Origin: Sciurus carolinensis
Taxonomy: Eukaryota; Chordata; Mammalia; Rodentia; Sciuridae
Length of the DNA stretch: 64,000 bases
Reading direction: 5' to 3'
NCBI RefSeq assembly: GCF_902686445.1
Contig: NC_062226.1
Coordinates: 13,054,001-13,118,000, forward strand
The translations under genes were made by a program, and so were the position numbers. This document shows, in pieces, positions 1 to 11,402 of this stretch. Within the stretch, counting starts at the first letter, position 1, and every line of letters begins with the position of its first letter. The notes under the pieces were generated by a model. The model did not search any database. It was not told the origin of the DNA and saw nothing but the letters and a program-made list of their open reading frames with translations.

Positions 1-659
1 ATTTCCGGTTCTCCAGAGAACAAGTGGAAAATTACAGTCTTCCATACAGGTAACCACAAGGCACAACCTCCATGTCAAAAAAGTACAGGAGGGCTCTTGA
101 AAGCAAATAATTGCTTCTAGCCACGGGCAAATCTTTCCAGGGCCTCTGGCAGGGCGCAGGCCTGGGCACAGAGCTCCACCGGGAAGCCAGGGAGACTGAG
201 CCCAGAGGTCCCTTCCAGGCACCACCCCTAGAGTGCTGGCTCCGCCCACTGTCAGATCCGCCTCAGGAGTCCCGTTTTGGGCCTTTGCACTTGCCATTTC
301 CTCTGCTGGCTGGAGGCACAGCTGCTTTCTTTTCGTTCTGGTCTCAAATCTAAAGTCCAGTCCTGGGAGTGCCCCTCCCTGATCCCTTACTTACGGGCAA
401 CTCCCACCCTCACCCCTGTTATCACCCTGCTTCATTTTCTTCATAGCACTGATGTGAGGTCATTTTGTTTGTTTCTCCTCTTTGCCCCACCATCAGAACC
501 TTACCTGCTCACCCCTGCAAGCCCAGCACACTTTGAACCAGGGCCTAGCACAAAGTCGGCAGATGTAGGGGATGAATGAATGGATCTTCCTAGTTGGTCT
601 GAGACAAGCCAGTCAGAACTGTTAGGAGTTTGGGTAACCAGAGCTGGGGCGAGCCAAGG

Positions 660-905
660 TAAGCTCTCACCCCAGCGCCACAGCTCCCAAAGTATTCCTG
701 ACGTCCAGGGGGCGGCGCCACGCCCCAGCTCTCTCCGGGCCGGAAGCCCCCGGCCCCGCCCCCGGCCCCGCCCCCAACCACGAGGCCCTAGCGGCTCTTC
801 CCTTTCCAGGACAGGCTAAGGGTGACATTCCGCCTCCAGCTGCTGCCAGCTGCAACCGCTTTCGGCTAGAAAGCGGCTGCTGCGCTCCAGGGCACACTGC
901 ATGGG
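660..905. promoter_or_regulatory. Short CpG-rich, promoter-like patch inside the intron
   Basis: Seen: CpG-dense sequence with a CRE-like TGACGTCC (699-706), an ETS-like CCGGAAG (740-746) and a 12-bp GGCCCCGCCCCC unit repeated at 752-763 and 764-775, giving two GC boxes. Minus-strand sequence at 664-671 (G|GTGAGAG) could serve as a first-exon donor; AAG|GTAAGC at about 656-664 could do so on the plus strand. Inferred: an internal promoter or enhancer. It may serve a short DAB2IP form or a non-coding RNA. Confidence 0.5.
701..714 (+). promoter_or_regulatory. CTCF-core-like site
   Basis: The sequence around CCAGGGGGCGGC resembles the CTCF core (AGGGGGCGG part intact, the left part weaker). It sits within the promoter-like patch. 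This is only a motif match read by eye. Confidence 0.3.
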
Positions 906-931
906 CGGAAACACAGGGCCAGGAATGGGGC

Positions 932-947
932 GGGGGGGGGGGGGGGG
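932..947 (+). repeat. Homopolymer run of 16 G
   Basis: Sixteen consecutive G preceded by GGGGC. It can form a G-quadruplex and is prone to length variation and sequencing error. It lies next to the CpG patch at 660-905. Confidence 0.9.
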
Positions 948-999
948 AGCTTTGGGTTCCTACCTCCGTGAGAGCCTGGCGCCCCATGATCCCTGGCAG

Positions 1000-2580
1000 C
1001 CGGGCTGCAGGGCTCCAGCAAAGCACTCTGGTTCAGGAAGAAGACAAACTCCCACATGCGGGAAGGTATGGGATCAAATCAGCTCAGCCAGAAGACCCGC
1101 CAGGGCAAAGACCCTTCCTCCCCCGCATTTCCATTCAAACATTTTAAAAAGCAACACAAGCTGAAATCCAGACAGGCCAGGGGTTTGCTTATCGTGGTCA
1201 CCAGGACAGAAGGATCATGGGGAGGCCAGCAGAAGGACAAAAAGGAAACAGGACTCGTGACAAAGGTCCCCTAGCTAGGAGGAGCACAATGGGTCCCCAG
1301 CAACCATTCTAGATATAGATCGAAGTTCCTTTCCAGGACCGGTTTCTCTTCTGCTGGAAGTTTATGGCCGGGCCAGCAGGGCAGACGGTGAGGGTTATGG
1401 GTGCAGAGGGAGGAGGTGAGATGAGCTGCGCAGGCTCAAGGATGTGCCTAAATCCCTAGAGGAAGGCAGACACCTGGGCGCAAATGTCACCCCCACCCAC
1501 CCCACCCACTGACCACTCTGGAGCTTCATCCCTGGTTGCTCCACACATGGCCCTCACCTTAACACATTCCTCTGGGAAGGGCACACCCAGCCAATCAGAC
1601 ATTTTCCCATGGGGTCACCCTTTCCCATCCCACTAAAGAAGTCAAAGAAACTTTGGGTTTCCATTTACTGAGTCTGTACCACCTGCAAGGATCAGATCTC
1701 CTTCCCATTCAGCTGCCACAGAGCGGGGCAGAACAGAGGACTCTGAGGCCAGGGACTGGAGGCTTCCGCTGGAGTGCTGGTAGCTGATGATGCCAGGAGC
1801 CTACGGAATCCAGGCCTTCCTTGAAATATGAGGCTGTGGGAGGAGGGCTCCCACCTGGCCTCTTCTAGCCACTGGGCTGTCACAGGCCCTAACTTACCAC
1901 TGCTGAAACAGACTGCATCAAGCACCTACTGTGTGCGGGGAGGCAGGATCCTGTCTGGGGCAGGGCTGCTGAAGAGGTCTTCCAGTGTGGCCGCTTCCAG
2001 GCTGGAGGGCCCCTGACTTATTCCATGCCCAGCTGGGCCCCAGACTCCCGGTTCCAGCAGTGTTCTGGGCATCAGTGATCCTGATTCCAAGTGGCCCCAA
2101 GTCACCCCATCTATTCGCATCTGCATTTCCCATTCCCCCAAAGCCCAAAGGGCACCCTCATTCCCCATCCCTGCTCCCCTTGGGACCCGCTGGCCTCCTA
2201 GGCAAAGGTACACTTACAGCGGTTGCCTGCCTTTTGAGGCGAGGTTTACCTCCCAGCTTCCACCTCAGTTTATTCAGTGTTCTGATAAAATTTCCTAGCA
2301 GGGGAGAGGTGAGGATGTAGTCACAGAGGTGCTAAGGCCAGAGAAACCCCTCTGGCTCCAGAGCAGAAGAGGCACCGGAAAGGCAGAAGCAGGATCGTTG
2401 TCACAGGCCTCCTCCAGGGTACAGGCTTCAAGTCAGGCCTTCTCTCACTGATTCCATGATCATGGCGACAAACAGGTACAGACTCTGTGACCACCTTACA
2501 TATGAAGAAAGTCCAGAGATGCTAAATCACTTGCACAAGCTGACCAAACTACAGCTGAAAGTAGATGTGCCTCATGCCAG
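1000..2580. other. Unique intronic sequence
   Basis: I see no exon here. A short stretch at 1918-1945 (CACCTACTGTGTGC) resembles the tail of an old MIR/L2 element. The rest is unremarkable GC-rich sequence. Confidence 0.5.
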
Positions 2581-2584
2581 ACAA

Positions 2585-2720
2585 TTGCTTGTACCTAGGA
2601 CTGCCCTTGTCTTCCTCCCAATTCAAACACTCCTTCTTCCTGGAAGCCTTCCTAGACTTCCTCCAGGCAGGAAGTTGATCTACCTAGTTCTAATATCTCA
2701 TTATAACAGAACAGGGCCCC
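2585..2720 (+). repeat. L2-like fragment
   Basis: A pyrimidine-rich run with TTCCTGGAAGCCTTCCTAGA is characteristic of the degenerate 3' end of L2 elements in plus orientation. Confidence 0.45.
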
Positions 2721-3109
2721 ATGACAGTACCTCCTGCTCTGCATGACAGCCATCACTGGAGGGGGTCACAAGAAACAGGGCTCAGAGGACAGCTATCCCA
2801 AGGTGGGAGTCCACACACAGCAGCTGTCTGACCTCCAGTAAGTTACTTCCTCCATTCCCTCCTAGCCCCAGAGGGAGGTCAGGCTCCTTTTAAAGTCATC
2901 TTTAATGATATGTAAAAGTATGGGATGCACAGTAATCATCCTTGGCCCTCCCCAGCTGTCCGGCCACGCCCATGTGCAGCACCTGCCATGACTCGACTAC
3001 CCAGACAGGCCCAGAGCCGTGGGTCTCCCTGAGCAGGGAGTCCTGCACACCTCTGCACACTCCTCACCCGTTCCACGCCAGCCAGCCACCAGGCCCACTT
3101 CCTGTCCTA

Positions 3110-3310
3110 CCTTCCCCAAGCTGCCCCGTGCTTTCTCATGGCCTCACCTTGCTTCCTCTGGGCTCCCCTCCTTCCCCTATTTCTAATTTTCGTTCACCTT
3201 TGAAGGCCCAGTTCAACCACTCCCTCCCATCCAGAGGAGCCCTTCCCCAGTGTCCTCAGGTACGGGATGTGCCCAGGCTTCCCCTCTTTCTTCCAGAGCT
3301 CCCAGCCTGG
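3110..3310 (+). repeat. L2-like fragment
   Basis: The sequence around CACCTTTGAAGGCCCAGTTC followed by an AGAGGAGCCCTTCCCCAG-type run parallels the L2 3' end (tcagctcaaatgtcacctcc...gccttccc). It is degenerate. Confidence 0.45.
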
Positions 3311-3879
3311 CTGCCCGCCCTTTAGGTCCTTCCTGGGGTCTGCTCATCTGTAGTTCCTCAGGACCTGAGGCACAACAGAAGCACACACTCTGCAGGTCGG
3401 TCTCCTACAAGAGAAGTTCCTCAGGACCCTTATGTCTTAGCTTCTTTCAGATCTGAAGATGTCCCCACCAACTGGACAAGGCCCTCTGGAGGACTCTAGA
3501 ACCAACCCCCACCCCATGGGATTCCCTTCCAGGGATGACAAAAGAATAAGCCCCAAGGATCATCCAGGGACACTTCCAGGTGGTCCTTGAGCTCCCACCA
3601 GGGGAAGGGGAAACCTTCCTCGTGACCTTGGCTCTCTTCTTTCCACAGGCTGCAGAGCAAAGCAGGATTAAGACTGGAGAGGGAACCTGCAGAGGAGTCC
3701 GCCCAGGGTCTGCTGTTCAAGAACATGGCTTTTGAAGTGACCCCTGCCACACTTAACCTAAGGAAACAAGCTTGGTGTTAGACTGAGAGACAACAATGGG
3801 AAGTAGTTTCAATGCACCCCAGCTGTTAACTTATGTGAGCACATCCAAGTGTGTGTGGCTTTATTATCACAACAACAAA

Positions 3880-4085
3880 CATGTCCTGGCACCTGCTCTG
3901 CCAGGCCCAGTGTGAAGTATTTTACATACATTATCTCCTTTAATCCTCCAAGAGCCATAAGCTTGGGTATCCCCGCTGCAGCTGACACACAGAGAGGGTG
4001 GGAAAGCTGCCCAAGGTCACCCAGAACTATTTACAGGTGGGAGCTAGAATTCAGGAACCCCAACAATCTGACTCCAGGCTGCTTT
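3880..4085 (-). repeat. MIR element, reverse orientation
   Basis: Contains ATTATCTCCTTTAATCCTCC, then CCCAAGGTCACCCAGAACT and GAATTCAGGAACCCCAACAA. This is the order expected of a reverse-complement MIR. Confidence 0.7.
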
Positions 4086-4399
4086 TCTGGTCCAGGAGAC
4101 CAGTGCTCACCATTCCAGAGCTTCTGTTCTCTGTTCTTGCCCCTCGACCTCCCTGCTCCCTTGTTGAGAGCTGTGTGGGTGATTAAGGTGCATCTTCAGC
4201 CTACAGCCCCCAACTCCCTCCTTTCTCTCCACCTCTCAGACCTTCCGTCCACTGTGAGGCCAGGCAGGCTCCACCCTCTGGCCACCTGCGCCCACCACCA
4301 GCCTAGCTGCACTGGCCATTGGCCAGGCCCCCAGCCAGTGTCTTATGGTAATGACTTCAGCTGGCAGAGAAGGCAGAAGCCCTTTCCCTAAGCAATGCT

Positions 4400-5920
4400 G
4401 ACACTTGTTGGCTCCCTACATGTAATGTTTCCTTCCAGTTGTTCAGTGGGAGTTAATTCCCACCCATGTGACACCTCCTCTGAAAAATAGATGGCAAATT
4501 TACTTGAACAAGAAGGGAAACATGGTGAGCATTTCCCTTCCTTGGCTGTAGCAGGGCCAAGTGCTGGACAACACCCACGTGGCATGCCAGGGCCTGAAAG
4601 TCATCAACAGCAAGGAGAGAGCGGCGCGGCTCGTGGCCGGGACTGCACCCTTAACACACATAGGCTGGGTGGACCTGTGGCCAGTGCCCTGCTCAGCCCT
4701 AGGCCCTGGCATCCAGATACAGTTACTGGCCTCCCACCAGAGCCTCACTTCTGTGTCCCTAGCTAGATCACCTGCTGCTCAGTCCCACATGGTGGGGTAA
4801 GCCATCACCACACCCTGTCTACACCAGGCCTGATGCCAGGGTCCACATGTATGCTCCCTGAAAGGTCATGCAATCAATCAAACCTCCCTGAACTGTCCCC
4901 CTTATCCAGTGATGGTACCATGGGGGTGGTGTAGGAGGTTCCTGCTCCACTCCTGGGTCTCATGTTTGCCAAAAGAAGAGATCTAATGACAGGCACCTTT
5001 CCTGAGTACCTGGAGGTCAATGGTTGCTGGTAAGGTCCCAAAATGCCACTGTCTCACCCACCACTGGGCAATCAGAATAATGACGCCAGATCAGTCATTC
5101 CTGGGGAAGGTCCAGTCCTTTGTAGCAAGAAGATGGAAGAGTTGAGGGGAGATCCAAAGGCCACCACTCAGTCCCTGCTGCTACATAGAGCTAGATAGCA
5201 ATTCTGCAACAAGGGGTTGGTATTTACTACCCCTGCCTGGACTCCCCAGTCTCCAGCCTCTTAGACATTCCTACTTCAGGAGGGTGGAGAGATGGCCTTT
5301 GATTTGACTTCCTCCCAGGGTTTCCTAAGTCTGCTCCACACAGGCATCTTGCCCAATGTGGTCATGCTGGATACTACTTGCGTCAGACGAAGGGATCACG
5401 ACCCCCACTTTGCAGATGAGAAAACAAGCCCACAGGGGGCAAACTCCCAGTCCAAGGCCTCACGGTCAGGAAGGGAGAGACACAAGGACCAAACAGGTGC
5501 ACCAGACACGTGGTCTCTGCTCTTACCAAGCAGCAGTTTAGCGGACAGAGGAAGGCACACCAACACTAGGGCCAAGCAACACTGCACACCACCAACTGTG
5601 GGCCCAGAAGACGCTGTTCCAGTGTCCAGTGCAGGGCCTGGCCTAACAGGAGGCCCATGACAACTGTGGGAACAACACTTCCAGTTTGACTGCAGGGAAC
5701 CAGGAAACATTTCATGGAGGGAACGGTGTCCCACAATCCTTCTGAGACCACATGTGTCTGCCCTCCGCCAAGCTCTTGCCTGGCATGCAGTGCACTTCTC
5801 ACTACCAAAGGGTCAGCCCTGGACTGGCACTGGCAACCCACATCCTGTTTACAGCAGGGCAGTTCAACCCTGTGAGGGGTCTCAAGCTATGCCTCACTGA
5901 CAGATGTGGCATGGGTCCTG
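4400..5920. other. Unique intronic sequence
   Basis: No exon, SINE or clear repeat recognised. A weak reverse MIR remnant may lie near 5405-5470 (TTTGCAGATGAGAAAAC). Confidence 0.45.
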
Positions 5921-5924
5921 CCAG

Positions 5925-6075
5925 AGCAGTTGAGTTCTTTGCTCTAAGTCACACAGCTAGTGAGACTCCAGGGTCTGCCTCTCTTGCCTGTCTCTGAGTT
6001 TTAGTTTCCTCGTCTGCAGAAATTGCTGCTAGGAGTTATCTCTCCAACTGGTGTTGAATATTAAATGCCTGAGAC
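5925..6075. repeat. Adjoining MIR remnants
   Basis: AAGTCACACAGCTAGTGAGA fits reverse MIR. TTTTAGTTTCCTCGTCTGCA some 60 bp later fits forward MIR. Both are short and degenerate. Confidence 0.45.
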
Positions 6076-6079
6076 CTGA

Positions 6080-7380
6080 AGCCGGGGTCCTGAACGTGGT
6101 GCCCGCATGATTCCAGAGCCAGAATGACTCTAACATAGAGGCAGGCTCTGTAGCCAGTGGGGTGCACAAGGGAGGGCAACAGGTTTCACTCACTACTCCT
6201 TTCTTCCTGAGCCAGGCTTGCTAAGGAGTAATCACCAATATGAAGATAAAATTGGTAAGCTTGGAAGCACAGGGCCCAGAAACAGCGGTGGGTGATGGTG
6301 TTACAGGAGAAACAGCTGAGCACAGCGAATATAGCCGTGACCCAATTCAGTTCCATTCTGTCTTCGAGAAAATAATTGAGTTTCAATGAATAGGTTTCCC
6401 ATGTCCCCTCTGGACTGGGGAGGGGTAGAAAGGGAAAGGGGGAAACAGGAACTGTTCCCCAGGCTCACTGTTGGTTATTTTTCAGTCATTAGGCCTGTGA
6501 AAGGTTACTTTCTTTCCTTGGTGGCCAGAGGTGGGTCTCACTCCATCTCACTGCATGGTCAGGAGGCCGTGAGGTGGGGCGAGACCCACACAGCATGCTG
6601 AGGATGGAAGCTTAAGTCCTGACCACCAGCAGCTTTACAGAGTGACCCAGTCAGTCCCCTCTGGGCCTCAGGCTCCTTATCTGTAGAATGGGAATACTAC
6701 AACTCCCCAGTGCCACACCCCAGGGGCTCTGGGAGGAGCTAAGCTGCAAAGATGCTCCAGGAGAGGAGTCTGGGGCAAACTGGAGATCCTACAGGAATAC
6801 AGCCCCCAAGTTGCTGAATCTGGTTTTTCAAGAGAATCCTGCAATTTACATTTTCAGACAAATGTTTAAGGTGAATGCTTTAGGGATGTTTAAGTGTCAG
6901 TAACCAATTTAAAACAAACAAAACAACAAAACCTTTCTACCTCATCAAACCAAATGAAACCTGTCTGTGGGCTACATGGACACAAGCCTGGTGGGCAACC
7001 TCAGATCTAATGACAGCCGATGTAAATTAATTTATGACACCTTAGTGCCTGTTTACCACCTATGTTTTTCTTTAGCTGAGAAGCCAGACCTAGCCTGTCT
7101 GTGTAGGAGAGGTGACCTCTCCTCCCCTCAAGGTAGCCTCCTTCAAGACCTCAGGGGAGGATACAGCTGGGCCGCCGCCACCACCCCCATCCTAACTGCA
7201 GAAAGGGAGGGGTATTCCAGGCCTGTTTACCCTAGAAATTAGGGGGCTTGGGGCTCACCTCCTGCCAGCTCCCCAACTCCCTCCCAGGGTCTTATCTCCC
7301 TCTTCTGAGAGGAACAAAGGAGAAGAAAGCTTAGAGATAAAACATGAAAATGTGTCAAGTGTCTGCAGAGCAGAAAGAGC
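6080..7380. other. Unique intronic sequence
   Basis: No exon recognised. A forward MIR trace lies at about 6630-6700 (CTTATCTGTAGAATGGGAAT). The part around 6840-7060 is AT-rich and unclassified. Confidence 0.45.
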
Positions 7381-7399
7381 CTAGGAACTGGCATTTCCC

Positions 7400-7570
7400 T
7401 CTGGGCTCTTGGCTGTGTGAGCCCAGAGAAGTTACCTAACCTCTCTGTACTTCAGTTTCATCCTCTGAAACATAGGAGATAAGAACCTCTGGGACACAGA
7501 ATTGTTCTGAGGATTAAATGAGATGATGACTGCCAAGTGCCTGGTGGGATGTCTGGCACACAGCAAGGGA
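7400..7570 (+). repeat. MIR element
   Basis: A well-preserved forward MIR: GGCTGTGTGAG, AAGTTACCTAACCTCTCTGT, TTCAGTTTCATCCTCTGAAA, GAGGATTAAATGAGATGATG, and GTCTGGCACACAGCAAGGG in the expected order. Confidence 0.85.
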
Positions 7571-7586
7571 TCACAACCTGAAAGGC

Positions 7587-7610
7587 ATTATTATTATTGT
7601 TGTTATTATC
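7587..7610 (+). repeat. (ATT)n simple repeat
   Basis: ATTATTATTATTGTTGTTATTAT directly follows the MIR. It is an imperfect trinucleotide microsatellite. Confidence 0.85.
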
Positions 7611-7639
7611 TTCAGTGAAAAGCATGCCAGAGAATCCTG

Positions 7640-7740
7640 AAAGGATGATTACAATAAAGCTGCACAACCAGGCCACCTATAATTAGCATAATCATTATGT
7701 ATGCAAATGGTGCTGCTTAGATGCTAGAGAAGGCTGTTCT
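7640..7740. other. AT-rich candidate regulatory block with POU octamer
   Basis: AATTAGCATAATCATTATGT is followed by ATGCAAAT (7701-7708). This combines homeodomain-type ATTA cores with a perfect octamer in sequence that matches no repeat I know. Conservation is inferred, not tested. Confidence 0.35.
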
Positions 7741-8140
7741 TAGAAGTATGTTGAAATAACCCCTGCCCCCCACTGCCTGGCCTCCCCAAATCTTGTTTAC
7801 ACTATTAATTTCATTAACAAACATTTTCTTCATAAAGCAAGATAGAATTCTACACTGGGACACATTTGAATCGAGACATTTTAAACCAGCTCAGCCCCTG
7901 CCCTCCCTGTCTTGCCTTGTTTGAGGAGGTTTGGGGCTCTTTGGCCAGCTGCGGGCCTGGGGCTGTCAGTTACTGCCACCCAACCTTTCCTCCAGGTGGC
8001 TGGTGCAGGGGACCTCCACCAACAAGCTCCCCTTTGATTCGAGAGGCTCTGTGGGGAGGGAAGGTTTGGGGATGCATTCCTGGCACAGAACAGGTCCTGC
8101 ATTTGAGAAGAGGATCTCAGCAGCACTAATATGACCAGCA

Positions 8141-8174
8141 ATGGCAAGAGCATCATAATGGCAAGAGCATCATA
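8141..8174 (+). repeat. Perfect 17-bp tandem duplication
   Basis: ATGGCAAGAGCATCATA occurs twice head to tail (8141-8157, 8158-8174) with no mismatch. This points to a recent slippage event. Confidence 0.95.
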
Positions 8175-8364
8175 ACGCCCAACCTACACATGAGAAAACC
8201 CAATCCCGAGAGACTAAGGAAGTGATTTCCAAAGTCACACAGACTTTTTTTTTGTTTAGAACTGGATTACACTTGGGCCAGTCTCCCACCTCCAAAGGCA
8301 GCTCTTCTGGTCTACCCTGAAATGGGCAAAGTAAGTTAATCCAAATCTGACCACGAAGCCTGAG

Positions 8365-8480
8365 AACTAAGAAGCATCAAGACTGACCTGGGTTTGGAGT
8401 CAAAGAAGCTGAGGTTCAGGGAGGCCCTATAATTTGCCCAAGGTCCCACAGGCAGGAAGGAGAAGAGAAGGGCCCTAAAA
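8365..8480 (-). repeat. MIR element, reverse orientation (remnant)
   Basis: GAAGCTGAGGTTCAGGGAGG, then TTGCCCAAGGTCCCACAGGC, matches the middle of reverse MIR. Confidence 0.55.
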
Positions 8481-8540
8481 GTCAGGGCCTCACACCTCAG
8501 GACTTTGCTTCTACATTTAGATATTTTAAAACTATTCAAT

Positions 8541-8722
8541 AGCCAGGTCTGGTGATACACATCTATAATCCCAGTGACTCAGGTGGCTGAGGCAGAAGGA
8601 TTGCAATTTGAGGCAAGCCTGGGCAACTTATGAGACCCTGTGTCAAACAATAAAAAGGGCTGGGGCTTTTTAGAGCTCTGTGTAGAGGGTCCCTGGGTTC
8701 AATACCCACTACAGGGGTGGGG
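8541..8722 (+). mobile_element. B1-ID composite SINE
   Basis: The B1-like monomer starts AGCCAGGTCTGGTGATACAC and includes GGTGGCTGAGGCAGAAGGAT. An A-rich linker (CAATAAAAAGG) leads to a degenerate ID unit ending CCTGGGTTCAATACCCACTA. This squirrel-type composite is one of the signs of Sciuridae. Confidence 0.9.
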
Positions 8723-9039
8723 AGGCAGGAAGGGGTCAATAACTTTTCTCCCCCTTCACTGTCCCTGGATCCTTGGATCCAGTAGAGACCAGACAGGCAG
8801 AAGATGCTCAAGAAACGTCTGCTGAAGCCCACTGTATTCTTACCAAATAGACAATGATGAACAGCTGAGCAAAAAAATAAAAAACCCATGGAAAGAGAGG
8901 GCTCAGGGGCAAGGGGAAGTGCAGAAAGTGGACAGCCTGGCCACCCCTGGCTTGTAAAGGATCTTCCAAAGCATTTCTTTATGGGAGGCGGGCAGGCAGC
9001 TGATCCTCAACTGTGAAGGCCAAGGAAACAGAAGTGCTA

Positions 9040-9160
9040 ACGCGGCGGCCCTCACCTGCTTGCTCCCTGCGGCTCCGCCCTCGCTCCTCCCTCGCTCCTC
9101 CCTCGCTCCTCCCCTCACCCTGCCTGGGTCCCGCGGAGGCTCCCGGAGATGAGTGGCTCG
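9040..9160. promoter_or_regulatory. Small CpG-rich patch with 11-bp triplication
   Basis: CpG-dense stretch (AACGCGGCGGCC to CCCGGAGATGAG). It contains CTCGCTCCTCC three times without mismatch at 9080-9090, 9091-9101 and 9102-9112. A possible minor regulatory element; nothing shows transcription. Confidence 0.4.
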
Positions 9161-9264
9161 CCCAGTGGGTAAAGTGATGGGACAGAACCCAGACTTCTTT
9201 TCTTCTCCAAACACCCAGCACCCTTGCCCCACCCCTCACCACCACCATCCAGAGAACCGCTCTA

Positions 9265-9410
9265 AGCACAGGCACTCTGTCAAGTACCCCTTTAGAAAGG
9301 ACATATCCTCGCAAATATCCTGGGTAGTAGGTACAATTATTGTAGCCATTTTATAGGGAGGGAAACTGGAAGTCAGACTGGACACAATGGAGCTGAGATT
9401 TAGCTCAGGT
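9265..9410 (-). repeat. MIR element, reverse orientation
   Basis: GTAGGTACAATTATTGTAGC, CATTTTATAGGGAGGGAAAC and TGGAAGTCAGACTGGACAC fit a reverse MIR. Confidence 0.6.
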
Positions 9411-9657
9411 GCCACCACCCTGTCAGTGGCTCTGCTCCAGCTGGGGCCCAGGCAATCCCCCGACAGGGACAGGGTGGGGGTAATGAGTGTTGGGCCACAG
9501 AGAGACAATGGATTGCCTCCCTATGGCACTCTATTTGTCAGTTGTCATTCAACCCATCTCCCTAATTCCAGGTCAAAATTAAAAATAAACCTGGAGCAGG
9601 GGGAGTAACTTCTTAGGACTGAGTCTCCCTGGCTTCCTAGAGCTTCCCAAGCCCCCT

Positions 9658-9775
9658 TCATTTTTATTTTGAGACAGAGTCACTAAGTTGCTGAGGCTGG
9701 CCTTGTACTTGCAATCCTCCTGCCTTAGCCTCAAGAGCTGCTGGGATTACAGGCTGGTACCACCAAGCCCAGTCC
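9658..9775 (-). mobile_element. B1-like SINE monomer, reverse orientation
   Basis: TTTTGAGACAGAGTCACTAA, TGCAATCCTCCTGCCTTAGC and GCTGGGATTACAGGCTGGTA are the reverse complement of a 7SL-derived monomer. The ID half is missing. Confidence 0.85.
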
Positions 9776-9779
9776 AGCA

Positions 9780-11115
9780 AAATATTTTTAGGAGACCCTA
9801 AATGCTCACCACCTCCTATCCCCAGTCCACCAGCATTTCAGTAATGAAGAACAGAGCTCCTGGCTACTGTCTGGGCTCAACTAGCGATGGCGTCGGTTCC
9901 TAAAAGTGCAGTACAAGAGAGGGGTCAGGAGGAAGTGGTCCTTCCCTTCAAATATAAGGGAACTCAGGGCAGGGCCCTCTATTGCAAGCTGCTACCTCCT
10001 CACAGTCTCCCATGACCACCTTCACACATAGCCAAGGAGCTGCTTCAAAAATCACTACCTAACCTAGCCCATCTCCTCTTCAAATCCTCCACTACTACTT
10101 CAAGAATCAAGCCTCTTCCCTCCTCCTTCTGCCACCCTACACTCTACATGCTGTCCCCAGACCCAAAAACCACTGCTGCCAGCGATACAGGAGCACCTGG
10201 CCCGCTGTCCAGCCAGCCTTCCTCTCCCCAAGAAACCTTCCATGAGTTTCTTCACCTCACTCCACGGCCCAGCCACAGACTCCGGGGGCTCTCCTTGAAC
10301 CCTCTACCCTCTTCCTCCTTTGTCTACTCACAGACCATCTAATGTAGGTCTGTGAACCCTCATCTCCCCAGCCAGCAGGAGCCCTTGAGAGCAAAGACTG
10401 TCCACTGCCCCCACCAGAGTGTGCACAGCAGACATGCAGCAAACACTGGCTGCACCTGCTGCACCAGACTCCCAGGGTCAGCGAGGCCAGATCCAAGGGT
10501 GCCCCCTGGACGTGGAGGTAGACCTGACGGTAAGTCCCAGAGTCAGGTCAGGCTAAGGTCATTGACTGGCTCTCCCAGCTCAGCTCATTAGGGGAATGTG
10601 GGCTGTGCAGGCCCAATCTCTCCATGAATGCCTGACGATGGCGTGTCGAGAATCACAGGAGATGAGGTCATTGCTCCCAGAAATGGGCTGATGGAGAAGA
10701 CGTGAGAACAACGCTAACGGCCAGGCTGGACACACGCGCCTTCACTCACCATGCGTCCCCGCCCTGGGAAGCAGCGCCAGGTCTGAGCTCCTCTGGGAAA
10801 CAGAACTGGTGCCAGGAACCAGAGCCAGCTCTAGGAACTTGGAGGCAGGCGACACAGCTGGTCTCTGGGAGCGGACAGTACCCAGGGGTGCTCTCAGGGA
10901 CCATTCTACAGAGGCTCCCAATTCTGACCCTGCCTGAAGTCCCTGACCTGCCCCAGTTCTCCCAGACCTCAAGGCTTCTTTTCTCACTTACTCCTTGGCC
11001 CCACCCTTCATCTCTGCAGGTGAAACCCCACCCACCTCTCTGGTCCCCTCCATGCCTATCCTTCCTGGAGGCAGAACTAGCCGAGGGGGTTGGGGAGCCT
11101 CCCGTGGCTAAAACA
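9780..11115. other. Unique intronic sequence
   Basis: No exon recognised. The stretch 10050-10330 is pyrimidine-rich, with an L2-like feel (CTTCAAATCCTCCACTACTA). The rest is unclassified. Confidence 0.45.
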
Positions 11116-11119
11116 GGGC

Positions 11120-11290
11120 TGTACATACAGGTATCAGACTCAAACCCTGCTGTCCCATTGCAGCTGTGTGACCTTAGGCTAATCAATTCACCTCAGAGAT
11201 CAGTTTCCTCATCTGTAAGATGCCCACCTCACGGGGTAAGAGTAATGAACTACACTCATTCACTGACCCTGTGTCCAGCCCTATTCTAGG
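11120..11290 (+). repeat. MIR element
   Basis: AGCTGTGTGACCTTAGGCTA, CAGTTTCCTCATCTGTAAGA and a following CATTCACTGACCCTGTGTCC stretch fit a forward MIR with an L2/MIR3-like tail. Confidence 0.7.
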
Positions 11291-11402
11291 TACTGGGGAA
11301 ACATGAGGGAACAGGACATACAAGTTCTACTCTTAAGAGGCTCCTCGTCAAGCATGGGAAAAGTACACCAATGCATGTGTAATAAGGTCAGGTGGACTCT
11401 AG

